Source of the DNA: Thiospirochaeta perfilievii
GTDB lineage: Bacteria; Spirochaetota; Spirochaetia; DSM-2461
Assembly (NCBI RefSeq): GCF_008329945.1
Contig: NZ_CP035807.1
Span: 3,224,001-3,288,000, forward strand
Direction: 5' to 3'
DNA length: 64,000 nt
Of the stretch, positions 9,197 through 17,578 are shown piece by piece. A program made the translations under genes and the position numbers. The number at the start of each line of letters is the position of its first letter. Position 1 is the stretch's first letter. A model generated the notes under the pieces. The model made no database searches and was not told the origin of the DNA. It was given only the letters and a program-made list of their open reading frames with translations.

Positions 9197-9835
9197 ATGG
9201 GACGAACAGAATTAACACCAAAAGAACGGGCTAGAAGATTGAATATTATCCTAGAGGCTTCAAAAACGATATTCCTTAAAAAAGGGTATTTTAAGACTAC
9301 TATGGAAGATATCGCAATTGAATCTGGTTTAAGCAGAAGGACTATGTATCTCTATTTTAAAAATAAGGATGAGTTATCCTACGAGATAGTATTAAGAGCA
9401 TTTAAGAGTTTAGAGAAGATGGTAAAAGAGTCTTCCCTCTCTAATAGGTGTGGTTTAGATAGATTAAGGGATGTAAGCCAGGGCTACTTAAACTATTACA
9501 AAACAAATTTTGCAGATTTAACATTTACTATGTTTTTTGACTTTAAAATTAATACCAATATTTTAGGAGAGTCCCAGATAAAAGAGTGTCTCTTCCTAAT
9601 TAGTGAGATTATTAATACAATTGATGACTGTTTAAAAATTGGAATAGAGGATGGCTCAATTCGTAATACTATTAGTGATACACGGAAAAGTGCCATAGCC
9701 ATAATAAATATTATTCATGCTACAATGCAAAAACTTGCAGTTCGTAGGGATATTCTCGAAACAGCATCTACCTACTCTGCAAATGATCTTATATATGAGA
9801 TGTTTGATATATTCTTTAATTCAATAAAATCATAA
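9197..9835 (+). CDS. TetR/AcrR family transcriptional regulator
   Basis: A 212-residue regulator. Residues 13-60 form the TetR helix-turn-helix region: ILEASKTIFLKKGYFKTTMEDIA then GLSRRTMYLYFKNKDEL. The rest is the helical ligand-binding and dimerisation domain. It lies directly upstream of the RND exporter operon in the same orientation. A 15-bp palindrome overlaps the putative transcription start of that operon, so it most likely represses the exporter until an exported lipid-like or hydrophobic compound binds. The ATG has no Shine-Dalgarno sequence and lies 8 nt after a -10-like element. Confidence 0.9.
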   Translation: MGRTELTPKERARRLNIILEASKTIFLKKGYFKTTMEDIAIESGLSRRTMYLYFKNKDELSYEIVLRAFKSLEKMVKESSLSNRCGLDRLRDVSQGYLNYYKTNFADLTFTMFFDFKINTNILGESQIKECLFLISEIINTIDDCLKIGIEDGSIRNTISDTRKSAIAIINIIHATMQKLAVRRDILETASTYSANDLIYEMFDIFFNSIKS

Positions 9836-9850
9836 TTTTTTTATATTTCA

Positions 9851-9879
9851 TTGACCTTTATAAATTATCTTATTATTTT
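9851..9879 (+). promoter_or_regulatory. Putative promoter of the RND exporter operon
   Basis: TTGACC (9851-9856), 17 nt, then TATTTT (9874-9879), with the start of transcription expected near 9886, just before the palindromic operator. Confidence 0.45.
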
Positions 9880-9882
9880 GAT

Positions 9883-9911
9883 TACACAGTGAGTGTATTA
9901 AATACACAGTG
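9883..9911. promoter_or_regulatory. Likely TetR-family operator
   Basis: A perfect 15-bp palindrome GTGTATT-A-AATACAC (9893-9907) is embedded in two direct copies of TACACAGTG (9883-9891 and 9903-9911) spaced 20 bp apart. It lies at the predicted transcription start of the exporter operon and downstream of a TetR gene, the usual arrangement for a local repressor. Confidence 0.6.
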
Positions 9912-9940
9912 TGAGTAATTTAAATAGTAAGGAGTTCATT

Positions 9941-12631
9941 TTGAAGTGGATATTAAAACATTCAAAAATTGTAATTAGCGTAATTTTACTAATTACAGCT
10001 TTTTTAGGGTATCAAATAAAAGATCTAGTAATAGATAATGACGTAAATAATTTTTTCCCTAAAGATAACCCAGTATATGTTAGAACAAAGGCGATAGATG
10101 ACATATATGGAAGCCAGGTAGTTATGGATATTGCTATTACATCAAAGCAAAAAACCATATTAACAAAGGAAACAATTGAGGTTATTAAAAACATAACTAG
10201 AGATATTGAGAATCTAAAGTATGTTGATGATGTAACAAGCCTAACTAACAGTGATTTCCCAGAGGGATCAGACCTTGGAATGACTGTAGAGTCCCTAGTA
10301 ACAGATGACTTTACAGGTTCTACTAAGGAGTTATTAACTTTAAAACATAAGTTGTTAGACTGGCCTGATATGTATAGAAGGGTTTTATACTCTGACGATT
10401 TTAAGTCTACCCAGATTATTACATCTATAGACCATAAAATTGAGTCTGATTCCCTAGGGATACTTTATAATCAAATCCTTGATATATGTGAAAAATATAA
10501 AGATGATAACCTTGAGTTTGCAGTAGCTGGTAATCCTGTTGTAAATGAGGTTGCTAAGACCTATATGTATACGGATTTAGCAATACTAATCCCATTTGTT
10601 GTATTAGTGATTCTCTTTTCACTTTTTATATCCTTTAAAAAGATAGAAGGAACTATCCTTCCCCTAATTACTGTTGTTATTAGTACCATTTGGACTGTTG
10701 GGTTAATTTCCATGTTACATTATGACTTTACAGTTGTAACAACCTGCTTACCTGTTTTATTAATTGCAGTCGGTAGTGCATTTGGAATACATATTATTAA
10801 CCACTACTACCACGAATTAGAGAAAAAAGCTGGAACTATTTCTAAGGAAGAGCACTTTGAAGTAATTATTGACGGTTTAAAAACTGTAATTAAACCAGTT
10901 ATTTTAGCATCAGTTACTACAGTGTTAGGTTTCTTATCAATATTATCTAGTCCTGTTGGCCCACTAAAAACCTTTGGTTTATTCTCGGCTATAGGTGTAA
11001 CAATAGCCCTAGGTCTATCCCTTGTTTTTATTCCAGCTATGTTAGCTACAAAAAAGAGTCCAAAGGGTCTAGTTTTAGTAGATAGCGATGAAATTGAAAC
11101 AGGTTTTTTAATTAGCCTATATAACTACTTTAGTAAAAAGACTCCCCGGATAATTTTTATTACACTAATTCTATTATGTGTCTCTTTTTATGGTATTAAA
11201 AGATTAAATATAGAGAGCTCCCTAATTAAATACTTTCCAGAGGACTCTTTTATTAGATTAGACAATGAGTTAATTGCTGATAAGTTTGCAGGAACTAACG
11301 CCTTTGCCATAGAGATAAAGGGTAGTGAGCCTGGGGATTTAACAGATCCAATAATAATTAAAAAGATGGATGAACTCTCGGAGTATATTACAAACAATAA
11401 TCCAGAAGTTGGTAAGGTATTATCCTTTAGTGATTTTATTAAAAGAATTAATAAGGTGATGAACTATCCAATAATTGATGAGTCTAATATAACAGATGAG
11501 TATGTTGATGATAGTTCTACAGATTATACAGAAGAGGACTCCTTGGGCGACTTTTTTACAGAGGATACATCCACTGAAGATGACTCCTTTAGTGACTTTT
11601 TTACAGAGGAAACTTCTAGTGAGGATGACTCCTTTGGTGACTTTTTTGCCCAGGATGAAGAAACTGTTGATAGTGAGTTAACAGGGGATTCTAATAACTA
11701 TACAGAGCAGTATGTAAAAGAGATAACATATAGTGATTTCTTAGATCTTCTACACGATATTCACCAAAATAGTAGCACATTTAACTTAAGTGGTGATGAA
11801 CTTATTGAAGAGATAAATAAAATATACAACTATAACGGTGCTGCTTATAATGAGGTACCAACAGACCCTAAAAAATATGGTGCAGTGGATACAGAAGAGT
11901 TAAAAAATCTTATTTCCCAATACCTACTACTATATTCAGGATCCTTAGACCTATTTGCAGACGATGCATTAGCTCCCTCTGCAGCAAGAATGGTTGTATA
12001 TATTAAAAATAACGAAACAAATACAACTAAGAAGATTATTAAGGATGTTGAGAACTTTGCAGCAATTAACTTCCCAGAAAATATCACTGTTGAGTGTTCA
12101 GGGGTAGCTGCATTAGAACTTGCATTAACAGATATGATTACAGGTTCCCAGATAGTAAGTTTATTAATCGCTCTACTACTGGTTTACATAATTATATCCC
12201 TATCATTTAAATCACCAATTGCTGGTCTATTTGGTATTGTACCACTATCAGTAGCAATAGTAATCAACTTTGGAATTATGGGTATATTTGGTATCAACCT
12301 TGATATGATAACAGCCCTTGTAGCTTCAATCGCCATTGGTGTTGGAGTTGATTATACTATCCACTTTTTAAATACATATCACAAACAGAGACTACTAAGC
12401 GATGACTTAAAAGTAGTTTCTAAAAATACAATTGTTACATCTGGAAAGGCAATTATTATAAATGCCGTTTCAGTAGCCCTTGGTTTTATGGTTTTAGTTT
12501 TTAGTAACTTTATTGTTCTAAGATATATAGGTGTATTAGTTGCAATAATTATGATTACATCATCTCTTGCAGCACTAACAATCTTACCAATTTTATTAAA
12601 AATCTTTAAACCAAAATTTATATTGAAGTAA
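9941..12631 (+). CDS. RND/MMPL superfamily exporter
   Basis: An inner-membrane transporter of about 896 residues. A longer frame opens at GTG 9911. The TTG at 9941 is preferred because TAAGGAG (9928-9934) sits 6 nt before it and the protein then begins MKWILKHSKIVISV at the first membrane helix. There are two halves, each with one transmembrane helix, a large periplasmic loop and five more helices. The second half has the proton-relay type motif GVGVDYTIHFLN; the matching site in the first half (AVGSAFGIHIIN) lacks the Asp. The second periplasmic loop holds three 15-residue acidic repeats (residues 533-577, DSxxDFF core). With the LolA-like and outer-membrane proteins downstream it probably moves lipid-like molecules across the envelope. 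Confidence 0.88.
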   Translation: MKWILKHSKIVISVILLITAFLGYQIKDLVIDNDVNNFFPKDNPVYVRTKAIDDIYGSQVVMDIAITSKQKTILTKETIEVIKNITRDIENLKYVDDVTSLTNSDFPEGSDLGMTVESLVTDDFTGSTKELLTLKHKLLDWPDMYRRVLYSDDFKSTQIITSIDHKIESDSLGILYNQILDICEKYKDDNLEFAVAGNPVVNEVAKTYMYTDLAILIPFVVLVILFSLFISFKKIEGTILPLITVVISTIWTVGLISMLHYDFTVVTTCLPVLLIAVGSAFGIHIINHYYHELEKKAGTISKEEHFEVIIDGLKTVIKPVILASVTTVLGFLSILSSPVGPLKTFGLFSAIGVTIALGLSLVFIPAMLATKKSPKGLVLVDSDEIETGFLISLYNYFSKKTPRIIFITLILLCVSFYGIKRLNIESSLIKYFPEDSFIRLDNELIADKFAGTNAFAIEIKGSEPGDLTDPIIIKKMDELSEYITNNNPEVGKVLSFSDFIKRINKVMNYPIIDESNITDEYVDDSSTDYTEEDSLGDFFTEDTSTEDDSFSDFFTEETSSEDDSFGDFFAQDEETVDSELTGDSNNYTEQYVKEITYSDFLDLLHDIHQNSSTFNLSGDELIEEINKIYNYNGAAYNEVPTDPKKYGAVDTEELKNLISQYLLLYSGSLDLFADDALAPSAARMVVYIKNNETNTTKKIIKDVENFAAINFPENITVECSGVAALELALTDMITGSQIVSLLIALLLVYIIISLSFKSPIAGLFGIVPLSVAIVINFGIMGIFGINLDMITALVASIAIGVGVDYTIHFLNTYHKQRLLSDDLKVVSKNTIVTSGKAIIINAVSVALGFMVLVFSNFIVLRYIGVLVAIIMITSSLAALTILPILLKIFKPKFILK
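11537..11671 (+). repeat. Three tandem 45-bp coding repeats in the exporter gene
   Basis: Units begin at 11537, 11582 and 11627, exactly 45 bp apart. Each encodes a 15-residue acidic segment with a DSxxDFF core followed by T or A and acidic residues. They lie in the second periplasmic loop of the RND protein. Confidence 0.85.
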
Positions 12632-12644
12632 TTAGGAGAGAAAA

Positions 12645-13409
12645 ATGAAGAAGTTAATAGCTTTATTAAGTTTAGTTTTTATAGCTTCAGGGGTTTACGC
12701 CCTTGATGGAAAAGAGATTGCAACTAGCGCACATAATGTTTCAAAGAGTAAAACAACCCATAGTGCAGTATCTATGACTCTAGTTGATAACAATGGTAAG
12801 GAAGATGTAAGACTTTTAGAAGAGTTTGGAAAGAAAGAGAACGACCTATCTACAACAGTTATGGTATTTAGATCCCCTGCATCTGTAAAAAATACAAGAT
12901 TTTTAAAACAAGAGAACGATGGCAGTGCAGATGATAAGTGGATATATCTTCCAGCTTTAAAAAGGGTTAGAAGAATTGCATCCTCTGATGGTTCAAAATC
13001 ATTTATGGGAACAGATTTTACATACGATGATATGGAGACAAGGGATGTAGAGAGGGATATTCATACATTATTAAAAGAAGAGGCTGTAAACGGTGTGGAT
13101 TGTTATGTTGTTAAGGCTGAAGCTAAGGACTTAAATGATTCCCAATACTCATACAGGGTTTCTTGGATTAGAAAGGATAACTTTGTCCCAATTAAAATGG
13201 AACTATATGATTCTAATAAAGAGTTATTAAAAGTGATGAAGGTTCTTGATTTACAAAATATTGATGGTTTTTGGACTCCAATGGAAGTAGTTATGGAGAA
13301 TGTTCAAACAGAGCATAAAACAATTTTATCAATAAAAAAAGTAGAGTTTGATAAGGGCGTTAATCCAAAGGTATTTACTCAAAGTTACCTATCAAGTGGG
13401 AGGATCTAA
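12645..13409 (+). CDS. Outer membrane lipoprotein-sorting (LolA-fold) periplasmic protein
   Basis: A 254-residue protein with a cleavable signal peptide (residues 1-19, ending SGVYA). The remainder matches the family of LolA-like proteins often encoded beside MMPL transporters. Typical segments are WIYLPALKRVRRIASSD, SFMGTDFTYDDM and the late VMENVQTEHKTILSI. The half-barrel fold should shield a lipid acyl chain during transit of the periplasm. It starts 13 nt after the exporter stop with an AGGAGAG site. Its stop overlaps the next start by one base, so the three genes form one operon. It is not LolA itself but a dedicated partner of the exporter. Confidence 0.85.
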   Translation: MKKLIALLSLVFIASGVYALDGKEIATSAHNVSKSKTTHSAVSMTLVDNNGKEDVRLLEEFGKKENDLSTTVMVFRSPASVKNTRFLKQENDGSADDKWIYLPALKRVRRIASSDGSKSFMGTDFTYDDMETRDVERDIHTLLKEEAVNGVDCYVVKAEAKDLNDSQYSYRVSWIRKDNFVPIKMELYDSNKELLKVMKVLDLQNIDGFWTPMEVVMENVQTEHKTILSIKKVEFDKGVNPKVFTQSYLSSGRI

Positions 13410-14740
13410 TGATTAAGTCAATTAAACTACTATTACTTACTACGATATTTACTGTTCTACCCCTAGTAGCAGATGATTTTTTTGATGACTTTGCAACAGA
13501 TGAGGCAGGTTCTACAAATGGTGTAGAGATTAGTGGAAGTATTGACCTAGGTTTAAGGTCATACAACTTTGAAGATATGTTAGATGAAACAGCAGATGTG
13601 GATACAAATGCTAACTTAAAACTTACTTACCAAGGGTCATTAGCTGATATAACTTTAACTACTAAGGTTAATAAAGAGTCTATAACTCTAGATGAGTGTT
13701 ATACTAATATGTATTTTGATAAGTTTAATGTAGAAGCTGGTATATTAAAAACTGTATGGGGTAAGGGGGATAAACTACATGTTGTTGACCTATTAAACCC
13801 TACAGACTACTCAACATACTTTATTACAGACTATTTAGAGAATAAAATTGCAACTCCTACAGTTAAATTTAATATTCCTTTAGGTGCTACAGGACTATTA
13901 GAGTTAGCCTACCTTCCAACTTTTAGTTCAGATGTTCTACCAACAAGTGGTAGATGGGTACCAAATGATGTAAAGGTATTATTATCAACTGTTACAAACT
14001 TGGTAAAAAGTAGTGCTGCAGCTAAGTACGGTGAAGTTTATACTGCAAATATAGGAACAGCTACACCTGAGCAAATTGGGAATGCTACAGGGTTAGCTTA
14101 TGCTGCATCACTTGAAGTTCTACAAGCTGGATCAGATATGTCCCAATACTACCAGGATACAAACAGCCTCTCCTTTGGTCAGTATGCAGTACGGGGTACA
14201 GCAAGTCTAAGTGGATACGACTTAGGTCTACTCTACTACTATGGGTATAATTCTAAACCAGAACTAAATGAGTCAAAAATGCTTTTAGAGTATGAGAAGA
14301 AGCAGATGATAGGGTTAGAGTTTGGTAGAGCTATTTTAGGATTTAACCTAAGAGGTGAGTTAGCATACTACTTAATGGATAAAAGTGAAAACTCCTTAAA
14401 CTATGTTGCTGGATTCGACTACAATTTTCCTATTCACAATCTTAATTTAAATGCTCAAATTAAGGGTAACTACTTTTTAGATAGTGAAAATGACAATACA
14501 AATATGGTTGTAGGTAAATTATCAGATACCTTTAACCACGAAGCAACATCTCTATCTGTAACTACTATCTACTTTGTAGAGGATAAAGATTTTATGATTA
14601 AGCCAGAATTTACTACAAATATTGGTGATACAACAAAATTAGAAATTACCACCTGCTTGTTTAATGGTGATAGTGATACAATGCTAGGGCAGTATGATGA
14701 TAATGATTATATATCAGTTAACATAAATTATATGTTTTAG
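13409..14740 (+). CDS. Predicted outer-membrane beta-barrel partner of the RND exporter (DUF1302-like)
   Basis: A 443-residue protein with a signal peptide (about residues 1-21). The mature N-terminus is acidic and aromatic (DDFFDDFATDEAG). A barrel-like series of alternating beta-strands follows (VEISGSIDLGLRSYNF, NLKLTYQGSLADITL, FNVEAGILKTVWGKGDKLHV). The chain ends in ISVNINYMF with a terminal Phe, as in proteins inserted by BamA. The order exporter, LolA-fold protein, outer-membrane protein suggests a trans-envelope lipid route. The acidic DFF motif resembles the repeats in the exporter loop. The family name is a similarity judgement from the N-terminal third (ILKTVWGKGD, VVDLLNPTDYS). 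Confidence 0.75.
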   Translation: MIKSIKLLLLTTIFTVLPLVADDFFDDFATDEAGSTNGVEISGSIDLGLRSYNFEDMLDETADVDTNANLKLTYQGSLADITLTTKVNKESITLDECYTNMYFDKFNVEAGILKTVWGKGDKLHVVDLLNPTDYSTYFITDYLENKIATPTVKFNIPLGATGLLELAYLPTFSSDVLPTSGRWVPNDVKVLLSTVTNLVKSSAAAKYGEVYTANIGTATPEQIGNATGLAYAASLEVLQAGSDMSQYYQDTNSLSFGQYAVRGTASLSGYDLGLLYYYGYNSKPELNESKMLLEYEKKQMIGLEFGRAILGFNLRGELAYYLMDKSENSLNYVAGFDYNFPIHNLNLNAQIKGNYFLDSENDNTNMVVGKLSDTFNHEATSLSVTTIYFVEDKDFMIKPEFTTNIGDTTKLEITTCLFNGDSDTMLGQYDDNDYISVNINYMF

Positions 14741-14759
14741 TTAATTTTTTATTTCCTTT

Positions 14760-14781
14760 GGCAGGTATTAGTTTACCTGCC
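14760..14781. terminator. Hairpin after the exporter operon
   Basis: Perfect 8-bp stem GGCAGGTA / TACCTGCC with a 6-nt loop, followed by TTCCTTAAAA rather than a clean T run. It probably ends or stabilises the operon transcript, and it overlaps the unlikely TTG start of the next frame. Confidence 0.5.
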
Positions 14782-14808
14782 TTCCTTAAAATGATATGTT
14801 TTATTGTT

Positions 14809-15660
14809 ATGAAAAATATCAAAAAATTTCTACTAATAAACCTAGGACTAATTATTATGTCAGTAGGATTACACTTCTTTCTAATTGCATCGGACTTAGC
14901 AGCCGGGGGAATTATCGGTTTAGCTATGGTCATTAACCATTTTTTCCCAATATTACCCATAGGTATTATTATGACTGCCTTAAATATATTACTTACAATT
15001 GTTGCTTTAATTCTTTTTGGTAAGAAATTTACAGCTCATACTGTTTATTCAAGTTTAGCCCTATCAGGTATAATATTTCTCTTTGAGTTACTCCTCCCCT
15101 TAGATGGACCAGTTGTAGAGGATACACTACTTAATCTAATTTTTGGTATTGTAATACAGGGGATTGGAATGGCTATTATCTTTTATCAGGATGCATCAAC
15201 TGGGGGCACAGATATTATAGCTAAGGTTTTAAACAAATATTTTCATACAGAGATTGGCCGGGCACTACTAATTACAGACTTTGTTGTTGTAATATTTGCA
15301 GGTTTAGCCTTTGGATTTACCCTTGGTTTATGGGCATTAGTTGGAATTATATTAAATGGACTAGTTATAGATAGGGTAATAGCAGGTTTTGAAGAGAAGC
15401 TACACATTTTAGTTATTAGCCACAGATATGAAGATATAAATCGCTTTGTTTTAGATAAGATTGATCGAACTACTACAATTTATGATGCAAGGGGTGGTTA
15501 TTCTGGTGAGAAGAAAAATGTTATCCAGGTAATACTAAATAAAAAAGAGTATATAAGGCTTAAACAGTATATAAGAAGTATAGATAAGGATGCATTTATT
15601 AGTGTAAGCTTTACCCACGAAGTCCTAGGTGAAGGGTTTAATCAATATCTACACTCCTAA
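14809..15660 (+). CDS. YitT family membrane protein (DUF161/DUF2179)
   Basis: An integral inner-membrane protein of 283 residues from the ATG at 14809. The frame can be extended to a TTG at 14758, but that would run through a hairpin and add non-conserved residues. About five membrane helices carry the family pattern (SVGLHFFLIASDLAAGGIIG, then FYQDASTGGTDIIAKVLN). A cytoplasmic C-terminal DUF2179 domain follows, with the conserved TIYDARGGYSGEKKNVI segment. Function in bacteria is undefined; transport or signalling roles are assumed. The 3' end overlaps the converging Aat-like gene by 4 nt. No clear ribosome-binding site precedes either candidate start. Confidence 0.85.
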   Translation: MKNIKKFLLINLGLIIMSVGLHFFLIASDLAAGGIIGLAMVINHFFPILPIGIIMTALNILLTIVALILFGKKFTAHTVYSSLALSGIIFLFELLLPLDGPVVEDTLLNLIFGIVIQGIGMAIIFYQDASTGGTDIIAKVLNKYFHTEIGRALLITDFVVVIFAGLAFGFTLGLWALVGIILNGLVIDRVIAGFEEKLHILVISHRYEDINRFVLDKIDRTTTIYDARGGYSGEKKNVIQVILNKKEYIRLKQYIRSIDKDAFISVSFTHEVLGEGFNQYLHS

Positions 15661-16106
15661 GGATGATATATTCCACATTTGTAGAAACTCATTATTACTG
15701 TGTTTAATTGGAAATTATCCCTATATAGAGTTAAATCTTTTAAATTATACATTAAATGGATATAAGATTTTGTAAACCAACTCTCACTTCCATGGTGTAG
15801 TTTTAGTAGGGGTAAAAAACTATCTAGGTCTTGGTTTATAATAAGTTTATACTCTAGTTTTAATAACCTCTTAACTTTTTTACTTATGTGTAGGTTATTA
15901 AAGTGTAGTACAGCATAGGCCTCCTGCATCTCTGGGAGTAGAATATCCCCTATATAACAAAAGTTATTGCTGACACAAATAAGCCCCATTTGGGATAGTT
16001 TAATATATAACTCCTTGGAAAAATTATCGCTCCAGTAGTAACCTATCCCAGGCTTAAAACCATTCTCTATCATATCTATTGAAATATATGGTATTGGGTC
16101 TGTCAT
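15657..16106 (-). CDS. Aat-like (leucyl/phenylalanyl-tRNA-protein transferase-related) protein, C-terminally truncated
   Basis: A 149-residue protein whose middle (AYAVLHFNNLHISKKVKRLL, then ESWFTKSYIHLMYNL) aligns with the Aat segment around AVLWPESLHISRSMKR and GTWITRGVVEAYHRL of E. coli. Aat transfers Leu or Phe to N-terminal Arg or Lys for the N-degron pathway. Full-length enzymes need about 90 more residues forming the GNAT-like catalytic half, and those are absent. Here the stop codon coincides with the 3' end of the YitT gene. It may be a remnant produced by deletion or a shortened relative with another role. Start ATG is at 16106. Family similarity is moderate, activity doubtful. Confidence 0.5.
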   Translation of the reverse strand: MTDPIPYISIDMIENGFKPGIGYYWSDNFSKELYIKLSQMGLICVSNNFCYIGDILLPEMQEAYAVLHFNNLHISKKVKRLLKLEYKLIINQDLDSFLPLLKLHHGSESWFTKSYIHLMYNLKDLTLYRDNFQLNTVIMSFYKCGIYHP

Positions 16107-16192
16107 TGAGCCTCCTATTTGTTAAACAAGCACATATGTAAACTATACCTATTTTAGAATAATTGTTAATATAACTAAAGGGAGTTTAATAG

Positions 16193-16720
16193 ATGGATGT
16201 TTTATTACATGTATGTTGTGGACCCTGTGCAGTTGGTTCTATACCTAAAATAGAGGAACATAATGTTACCCTCTACTTTTCAAATTCAAATATAAATAGC
16301 TATGAAGAGTTTGAAAAAAGATATGAAACTGCGGTTACGGTTTCTAACTACTATAAAGAGAGTATAATTAAAGATAAATATGAACACAACAGATGGTCAG
16401 AGCATATTAAAGGTTTAGAGGGTGAGCCTGAAAAGGGTAAAAGGTGCCTTAAGTGTTTTGAGTATAGTTTTATTCAAAGTGCAAAAAAAGCTAAGGAGTT
16501 AGGGATAGATAATTTTACATCCACCTTAACAATTAGCCCACATAAAAACTCAAAGATTATAATGGAGATCGGAGAGAGGGTTGCAAAGGAGTATGGTTTA
16601 AACTACGTAATGGTAGACTTTTGCAAAGAAAATGGTTTTAAACTGAGTACCGACTTATCAAAAGAGTTAGGACTATATAGACAGAAATATTGTGGATGCG
16701 AATACTCAATATGGTTTTAA
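16193..16720 (+). CDS. queH: Epoxyqueuosine reductase QueH
   Basis: A 175-residue enzyme of the DUF208 family that performs the last step of queuosine synthesis, reducing epoxyqueuosine in tRNA, in place of the cobalamin enzyme QueG. The cysteines that bind the metal and iron-sulfur centres are visible: adjacent C8-C9 with C12 (LLHVCCGPC), C85/C88 (RCLKCFE) and C167/C169 (YCGCEYS). Length is typical, and a GGGAG site precedes the ATG. It is followed 18 nt later by nfo on the same strand, probably co-transcribed. No other queuosine gene is seen here. Confidence 0.92.
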   Translation: MDVLLHVCCGPCAVGSIPKIEEHNVTLYFSNSNINSYEEFEKRYETAVTVSNYYKESIIKDKYEHNRWSEHIKGLEGEPEKGKRCLKCFEYSFIQSAKKAKELGIDNFTSTLTISPHKNSKIIMEIGERVAKEYGLNYVMVDFCKENGFKLSTDLSKELGLYRQKYCGCEYSIWF

Positions 16721-16738
16721 AAACAATGGAGAATTAAT

Positions 16739-17578
16739 ATGAAATATATAGGTGCCCACGTATCAGCTAGTGGGGGTGTTGAAAATGCACCATTAAATGC
16801 TAATAAAATTGGTGCAAAGGGATTTGCTCTCTTCACTAAAAATCAGAGGCAGTGGGAAGCTAAGGAGTTAACAAAAGAGAGTATCGATCAATTTAAAAAG
16901 TATATGGAGGAATTTGGGTATAACGCTAGTCATGTACTACCCCATGGAAGTTATTTAATAAATCTTGGTAACCCTGATCCTCTAAAACGGGAGAAGTCTC
17001 TAAACTCTCTAATTGGAGAGATGAAGAGGTGTTACTCCCTTGGGCTAGATAGGCTAAACATTCACCCAGGTAGTCACTTAAAAGGATACTCAGAGGATGA
17101 GTGTCTAAAGATCATAGCTCAGCAGGTTAATAAAGCTCTTGGTGAAACTACCGGTGTATCAATAGTTTTAGAGAATACAGCCGGTCAGGGAACTAATTTA
17201 GGTTATAAGTTTGAGCATATAAAGCAGATAATTGATCTTGTAGAGGATAAGAGCAGAATAGGCTTTTGCCTAGATACCTGCCACGCCTTTGTTGCCGGGT
17301 ACGATATAAGAACAGAGGATGAGTATAATAAAACAATGGATGAATTAGAATCCAAAATTGGTTTTAAGTATTTAATGGGTGTTCATGTAAACGACTCTAA
17401 GGCTGAACTTGGTAGTAAGAAGGATAGGCACCACTCCATAGGTGAGGGGTTTATTGGAATCGATGCTTTTAAGTTTTTAATGCAGGATGATAGATTTAAC
17501 AAAGTCCCTATGGTATTAGAGACTATTGACGATACTATTTGGGATAAAGAGATTGAGATTTTAAACTCTTTTATTTAA
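16739..17578 (+). CDS. nfo: Endonuclease IV (AP endonuclease)
   Basis: A 279-residue TIM-barrel AP endonuclease that cleaves DNA 5' to abasic sites in base-excision repair. The family signatures are all visible: [67 protein letters not shown] and [20 protein letters not shown], then GEGFIG. These contain the His, Glu and Asp ligands of the trinuclear zinc site. Length matches E. coli Nfo. A GGAG site lies 7 nt before the ATG. The stop overlaps that of the converging radical SAM gene. Confidence 0.96.
   Translation: MKYIGAHVSASGGVENAPLNANKIGAKGFALFTKNQRQWEAKELTKESIDQFKKYMEEFGYNASHVLPHGSYLINLGNPDPLKREKSLNSLIGEMKRCYSLGLDRLNIHPGSHLKGYSEDECLKIIAQQVNKALGETTGVSIVLENTAGQGTNLGYKFEHIKQIIDLVEDKSRIGFCLDTCHAFVAGYDIRTEDEYNKTMDELESKIGFKYLMGVHVNDSKAELGSKKDRHHSIGEGFIGIDAFKFLMQDDRFNKVPMVLETIDDTIWDKEIEILNSFI

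Noticed and set aside
9911-9940. GTG 9911 as the start of the exporter gene
   Set aside because: It overlaps the palindromic operator, lacks a ribosome site, and a good site precedes TTG 9941.
14758-14808. TTG 14758 as the start of the YitT gene
   Set aside because: The extra residues fall across a perfect hairpin and are not family-like; ATG 14809 starts at the usual first helix.
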